This document shows, piece by piece, positions 53,592 to 56,221 of a stretch of DNA of 56,221 bases. Source of the DNA: Mycolicibacterium sp. GF69 (GTDB lineage: Bacteria; Actinomycetota; Actinomycetes; Mycobacteriales; Mycobacteriaceae); NCBI RefSeq assembly GCF_003284965.1, contig NZ_QMEW01000034.1:1-56221 (forward strand). The letters are read 5' to 3'. How positions within the stretch are numbered: position 1 is the first letter of the stretch; each line of letters begins with the position of its first letter. The notes under the pieces were generated by a model, which searched no databases, had not been told where the DNA came from, and was given only the letters and a program-made list of their open reading frames with translations. Both the position numbers and the translations under genes were made by a program.

Positions 53592-54181
53592 GTGGCGCTG
53601 CTCGGATATGCCCGCGTTTCGACGCTGCAGCAGCCTTCCGACATGCAGACAAAGGCACTGACGGAGGCCGGAGCCGAAAGAATCTGGACCGACCGAATGT
53701 CTGGTACTCGCGACGATCGCCCCGAGCTGGCCGCTCTGCTCGACTACGCCCCCAGCGGTGACGTGCTCATGGTGTGGCGGTTGGACCGCCTCGGCCACTC
53801 GCTGACGCACCTGCTCGCGGTCGCCCGTGACCTCCAGGACCGCGGCGTCGAACTCCGCTCCGTCACCGAAGCCATCGACACCACCACGCCCGGCGGCCGG
53901 CTGATCTTCCACGTCTTCGGCGCCGTCGCAAAATTCGAGCGAGCCATCGCCGCCGAGCGCACCGCCGCCTGAGTCGCAGCGGCCCGGCCGCCGGCCGCCA
54001 CTCCGGCCGCCCAGGCCTCACGGCCGACAGCATCCCCGCTGCCCAAGCCCTCGACCAGGCCGGCACCCCCAGCGCCCGGATCGCCCGCGCCCTCGACATA
54101 TACCGATCTAGCGTCTACCGCTGCCTCGACTGCCCTCCCGCAAAGCGGCGCCACGTGGCGGCTCGCGTCACCCCCAGATGA
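53592..54181 (+). pseudogene. Serine recombinase (resolvase/invertase), frameshifted before the DNA-binding domain
   Basis: The start is GTG 53592 (VALLGYARVSTLQQ, catalytic Ser in YARVST). The catalytic domain continues with RMSGTRDDRPEL, MVWRLDRLGHSLTHL, and GRLIFHVFGAVAKFERA. The frame stops at 53972 after ERTAA. In another frame the expected tail follows at once: AAGRHSGRPGLTADSIPAAQ then ALDQAGTPSARIARALDIYRSSVYRCLD, a Hin-type helix-turn-helix ending at 54181. A loss of one or two bases at about 53968 separates catalysis from DNA binding. As read it yields only a truncated catalytic domain of about 126 residues. Confidence 0.8.
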
Positions 54182-54211
54182 GTCGGCCTGGCGGTGTCTG
54201 GGCATGAAAAA

Positions 54212-54251
54212 GCCTCGCGCGTCGAAAATCGAGATTCGACGACTGCGAGGC
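54212..54251. terminator. Strong stem-loop after the recombinase
   Basis: GCCTCGC pairs with GCGAGGC and CGTCGAA with TTCGACG, giving a 14-bp interrupted stem with an 8-nt loop, between the rightward recombinase and the leftward 57-residue gene. It may be a bidirectional terminator; A-rich stretches lie on both sides (GAAAAA before, CAAAAG after). Confidence 0.55.
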
Positions 54252-54367
54252 AAAAGCCAGCGTGGTGTGCGCGTGCGGGGCCGCTGACGGTGGAAGTCCG
54301 GGGCGCAGGCGGTTACGGCGGCATCGGCAGGGTTCTCCTGGCGGGAAGAGTGCTCATCAGAAGAGGG

Positions 54368-54541
54368 CTAACGCCGCCACTCGCGAAGCGCGAGCGCCGC
54401 AGCGCCGACTACCTCGGCCAGCCCCTTCAGGAAGGCGATGATGCGTTCCATCGGCTCATCGCGCCGGCAGAACACCGCCCGGTTGACCATCACCAGTACA
54501 AGCAGAATCCAGACCAGATTCCACCCGTCCGAGACGACCAT
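54368..54541 (-). CDS. 57-residue single-pass membrane protein
   Basis: Starts at ATG 54541 behind a full-strength ribosome binding site AAGGAGGT, 4 bp upstream; longer in-frame starts lack one. N-terminal helix WNLVWILLVLVMVNRAVF spans the membrane. The rest is CRRDEPMERIIAFLKGLAEVV and then a short amphipathic Ala-rich end with a basic tail. Small size and layout resemble phage or plasmid membrane peptides, but no family is recognised. The ribosome binding site lies in the 3' arm of a hairpin (54546-54560), and an array of further hairpins lies upstream, suggesting post-transcriptional control. Confidence 0.65.
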   Translation of the reverse strand: MVVSDGWNLVWILLVLVMVNRAVFCRRDEPMERIIAFLKGLAEVVGAAALALREWRR

Positions 54542-54545
54542 ATCG

Positions 54546-54751
54546 ACCTCCTTGCGAGGTGTACCAACAGAAAGTGCCCGACCGATGGCCGGGCACAAGA
54601 AGCCGGGAAGGCCCGGCTTCGACGCGCAAATAAGCGCGCCCTTTCATGGGCGAACCATGAAAAGATCAGTCCAGCACTACATTTGGATGACTGGACAACT
54701 TACGGAACTGGCTGTGTGCGCAGTTGTTCGGTGAACCGCCAGCAAGGGCGG
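54546..54751 (-). ncRNA. Tandem hairpin array, candidate structured RNA or 5' leader
   Basis: Consecutive stems: ACCTC/GAGGT (54546-54560), GTGCCCG/CGGGCAC (54574-54596), GAAGCCGGG/CCCGGCTTC with AAGG loop (54599-54620), CGCGC/GCGCG (54623-54638), TTTCATGG/CCATGAAA (54642-54662), GTCCAG/CTGGAC (54669-54696), GTTC/GAAC (54726-54736), CCGCC/GGCGG (54736-54751). Most are perfect with short loops. They would form the 5' leader of the leftward 57-residue gene if transcribed from the right. The strand is chosen for that reason only. Confidence 0.45.
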
Positions 54752-55065
54752 GAGAGAAGATTTCGCGGTAGCGACTGGATGTGGGCACAGTCGTGCTGCT
54801 GCATCTGTGCGGCAAGCTTACCTATCGAGGCAGCGCAAGGGAGAGGACGTCTCACTGGTTGGCGTGTCGGCGCGCTAACCGGATTTTGGGCGCATTAACG
54901 GCACCTCATTCACTGTACTCGCAGGTAGCTGCGCCAGAATGGAAGCAAACACCTGGGCGTGTCGCCCTGCTGGGAATAACCGCCCAGTTCCTGTCCAGGG
55001 CGTTCGATCTGGCCGCCCCTCCCAGGACGAAGGCGTGGAACGCGGACAGTGAGATACCCCTGCGT

Positions 55066-55362
55066 CTAGATCAGGCGGGGGTCACCGTCTTCGTCGAGGA
55101 TGATCTGCCGATCGCCGCGCTGGAGCGCATCGAGCGCGAGATCTATCTCGTGTACGGCGAAATCGGTGATGCGGCTAGGGCCGAGGACGATGATCTGGTC
55201 GGCCTAGTCAGCACCTCCGCCGACCGCCAGGCCGACGTACTCCGAGTTCGGTGCGACGACGAACTGCAGATCCCAGCCGATGACGCCTCCCACCTCGCGC
55301 GCGCGTCGGTCGAGAGTTCGCACGTCGTCATCGGTCAGCACGCGATGGCCCTCCCCCGCCAT
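55066..55362 (-). pseudogene. Partner gene of the Phd-type antitoxin, interrupted by in-frame amber codon
   Basis: ATG at 55362 overlaps the antitoxin stop by one base (TGATG). The frame reads GHRVLTDDDVRTLDRRA...GVIGWDLQFVVAPNSEYVGL and stops at TAG 55204-55206 after 52 codons. The same frame is open again immediately afterwards (ADQIIVLGPSRITDFAVHEI, then DLALDALQRGDRQIILDEDG) until TAG at 55066-55068. Continuous protein-like sequence across the stop suggests a gene of about 98 codons broken by one nonsense mutation. It is in the position of a type II toxin but matches no toxin family recognised. Confidence 0.5.
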
Positions 55363-55595
55363 CAGGCGTTGTCGGAGTTTTTGCGGCGCAGCGCGTTCAG
55401 CTCGTCGAGCAGCTGCTCATAGCGCTGGAGGGACATGACGACGGCGGCGGGCTTGCCGCGGGTGTCGGCCAGGACGACGTTGCCTGCGCCGGTGGCCACC
55501 TGATCGATCAGGTGCTGATGAAGTTCGCGGGCAGGGATCAGCTCACCCGGGACGGCTTGCGCGCCGCCGAGGGCTTCAACAGTGGTACGGATCAT
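55362..55595 (-). CDS. Phd/YefM-family antitoxin
   Basis: 77 residues from ATG 55595 (GAAAGG 8 bp upstream). Phd-type fold: LIPARELHQHLIDQVATGAG, then VLADTRGKPAAVVMSLQRYE and QLLDELNALRRK at the C-terminus, the region that usually neutralises the toxin. It is the first gene of a two-gene operon whose second frame carries an in-frame stop, so the antitoxin may now be an orphan. Confidence 0.7.
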   Translation of the reverse strand: MIRTTVEALGGAQAVPGELIPARELHQHLIDQVATGAGNVVLADTRGKPAAVVMSLQRYEQLLDELNALRRKNSDNA

Positions 55596-56121
55596 GGGAT
55601 TGCCTTTCAGAAGTGGTCGGGCTGGTGTCCCCTCGTTCCAACTGCCGGGCCGAGGGGACACCGCCGATTCGGTTGGTGCTCAACCGTTTTCGGTGACCGT
55701 GGTGTTTGGGGTGACGTGCGGCCGTGGAGCCCTTCCCGAACTTGCCGGTGATGGCACTGCGGTGATGGGTTCCACTGCTGCGGTTGGCGCCCCGTTCGGT
55801 GACGGTGATCTTGGGGTTGCGCGCGGCGGTGGACGCCTTGACGTAGCGACCGGTGGCCGCGCTGCGGTGATGTCCTTTGGCCATTGTTTTGTCCTTTCGT
55901 GTTGTCCGGCCCGGTGTTGAGCCGGATACCGGTCTATAAGTGCGCTGGTCGACCCGGCCCCTGAATTTCTGGGAGTCGTCGTGCCCGTGGCCGCCCTCGG
56001 CGGCACGCCGGGCCAGTGCGTCGCCTTCGGCGGCGGTCACCGACGTGCGTGCTGCGCGCGCGGTGCGGGTGCCCAACGAGCTGGCGTTGATGAGTGCGGT
56101 GAGGTGTTTGATGGTGGTCAC
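55576..56121 (-). CDS. Hypothetical protein reading into the duplicated-motif small protein
   Basis: The frame starts at GTG 56121 with AGAGGAG 2 bp upstream and reads TTIKHLTALINASSLGTRTA then RAARTSVTAAEGDALARRAA, a helical N-terminus followed by a polar tail. It has no stop before the ATG at 55884, so it formally gives a 181-residue fusion. Internal ATG 55884 has its own ribosome binding site and starts a recognisable separate protein, so two overlapping or formerly separate genes are likely. The function is unknown. Confidence 0.4.
   Translation of the reverse strand: MTTIKHLTALINASSLGTRTARAARTSVTAAEGDALARRAAEGGHGHDDSQKFRGRVDQRTYRPVSGSTPGRTTRKDKTMAKGHHRSAATGRYVKASTAARNPKITVTERGANRSSGTHHRSAITGKFGKGSTAARHPKHHGHRKRLSTNRIGGVPSARQLERGDTSPTTSERQSHDPYHC
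55680..55884 (-). CDS. Small basic protein with two tandem motif copies, probable 1-bp frameshift
   Basis: From ATG 55884 (AAAGGA 7 bp upstream). Copy one: HHRSAATGRYVKASTAARNP then KITVTERG. Copy two: HHRSAITGKFGKGSTAARHP, then in the next frame NTTVTENG and stop at 55680. Deleting one C from the CCCC run near 55712 restores a clean ending of about 67 residues that mirrors copy one. As read, the frame instead runs on to 55576. Very basic and His-rich, so possibly nucleic-acid binding. Small proteins of this type recur in actinobacterial plasmids and genomes (recalled). Confidence 0.55.
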
Positions 56122-56221
56122 GACTCCTCTTTCGGAGTTGGCGGAGTTACCTCGGAAGTACCGGCCGGATCACCGCATTCCGTCACCTTGCAGGCGACTT
56201 TTTGGCGTCGCCGCCGGCTGC

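Noticed and set aside
54546..54751. CRISPR array
   Set aside because: The hairpins differ in sequence; there are no identical repeats or uniform spacers.
54600..54760. tRNA or tmRNA gene
   Set aside because: No 7-bp acceptor stem with a T-loop GTTCRA and proper arm spacing could be built from the hairpins.
54781..55422. 213-codon plus-strand frame
   Set aside because: Overlaps the antitoxin operon on the other strand; it ends in a Ser run typical of out-of-frame reading, and no ribosome binding site is seen.

Overview
The window is high-GC actinobacterial DNA that looks mycobacterial and plasmid-borne. Mycobacterial marks are LpqS/CysK2/MmcO homologues, mycobactin-type NRPS/PKS genes, an LdtMt2-like L,D-transpeptidase and a DUF5631-type protein. 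Plasmid marks are a large MobF relaxase with a divergent accessory gene, a serine recombinase, a Phd-type antitoxin and many decayed IS and gene remnants. The species cannot be named from this sequence, and no replication or partition gene was recognised. That it is a plasmid is inference.

Positions 1-23000 form a metal-stress island, mostly of copper type: the start of a Tat-exported protein at the left edge (probably a multicopper oxidase), a two-component system, two CysK2-like PLP enzymes, a P1B4 metal ATPase with a divergent ArsR/KmtR-like repressor, a DUF305 lipoprotein, an L,D-transpeptidase coupled to a beta-propeller lipoprotein, a His/Gly-rich secreted protein, LpqS, and an MmcO-like multicopper oxidase. 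Four intergenic sites carry 9-bp direct repeats with an 11-bp period, of the form TGAAGATTT-nn-TAAAGACCC. These resemble the CopR box of Corynebacterium glutamicum and probably mark the regulon of the two-component system. A decayed IS21-family element, an IS3 fragment and broken nuoM/nuoN copies lie inside the island.

Positions 23272-39905 hold a biosynthetic cluster closely matching the middle of the mycobactin pathway. A SagB-type flavin oxidase sits at one edge. MbtE-like (C-A-T-C-T) and MbtF-like (C-A-T-E) NRPSs run leftwards. An MbtK-like acyltransferase, a type II thioesterase, an MbtC-like ketosynthase and an MbtD-like AT-KR-ACP protein run rightwards. The two arms diverge from a 55-bp gap holding a good IdeR/DtxR iron box at 34237-34255. 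Salicylate synthesis and activation, the MbtB module and the lysine N-hydroxylase are absent from this window, so the cluster either borrows a chromosomal starter unit or makes something else.

Positions 40411-56221 are the plasmid backbone: an alpha/beta hydrolase, a frameshifted HNH-like gene, a mobilisation accessory gene and candidate oriT, the 1.9-kilo-residue relaxase-helicase, a secreted-protein/DUF5631 pair, a serine recombinase preceded by a symmetric repeat, a run of about eight hairpins next to a 57-residue membrane protein, and a Phd-type antitoxin whose partner frame is broken by an in-frame amber codon. Several frameshifts fall in short G or C runs, so some pseudogenes may be sequencing errors.
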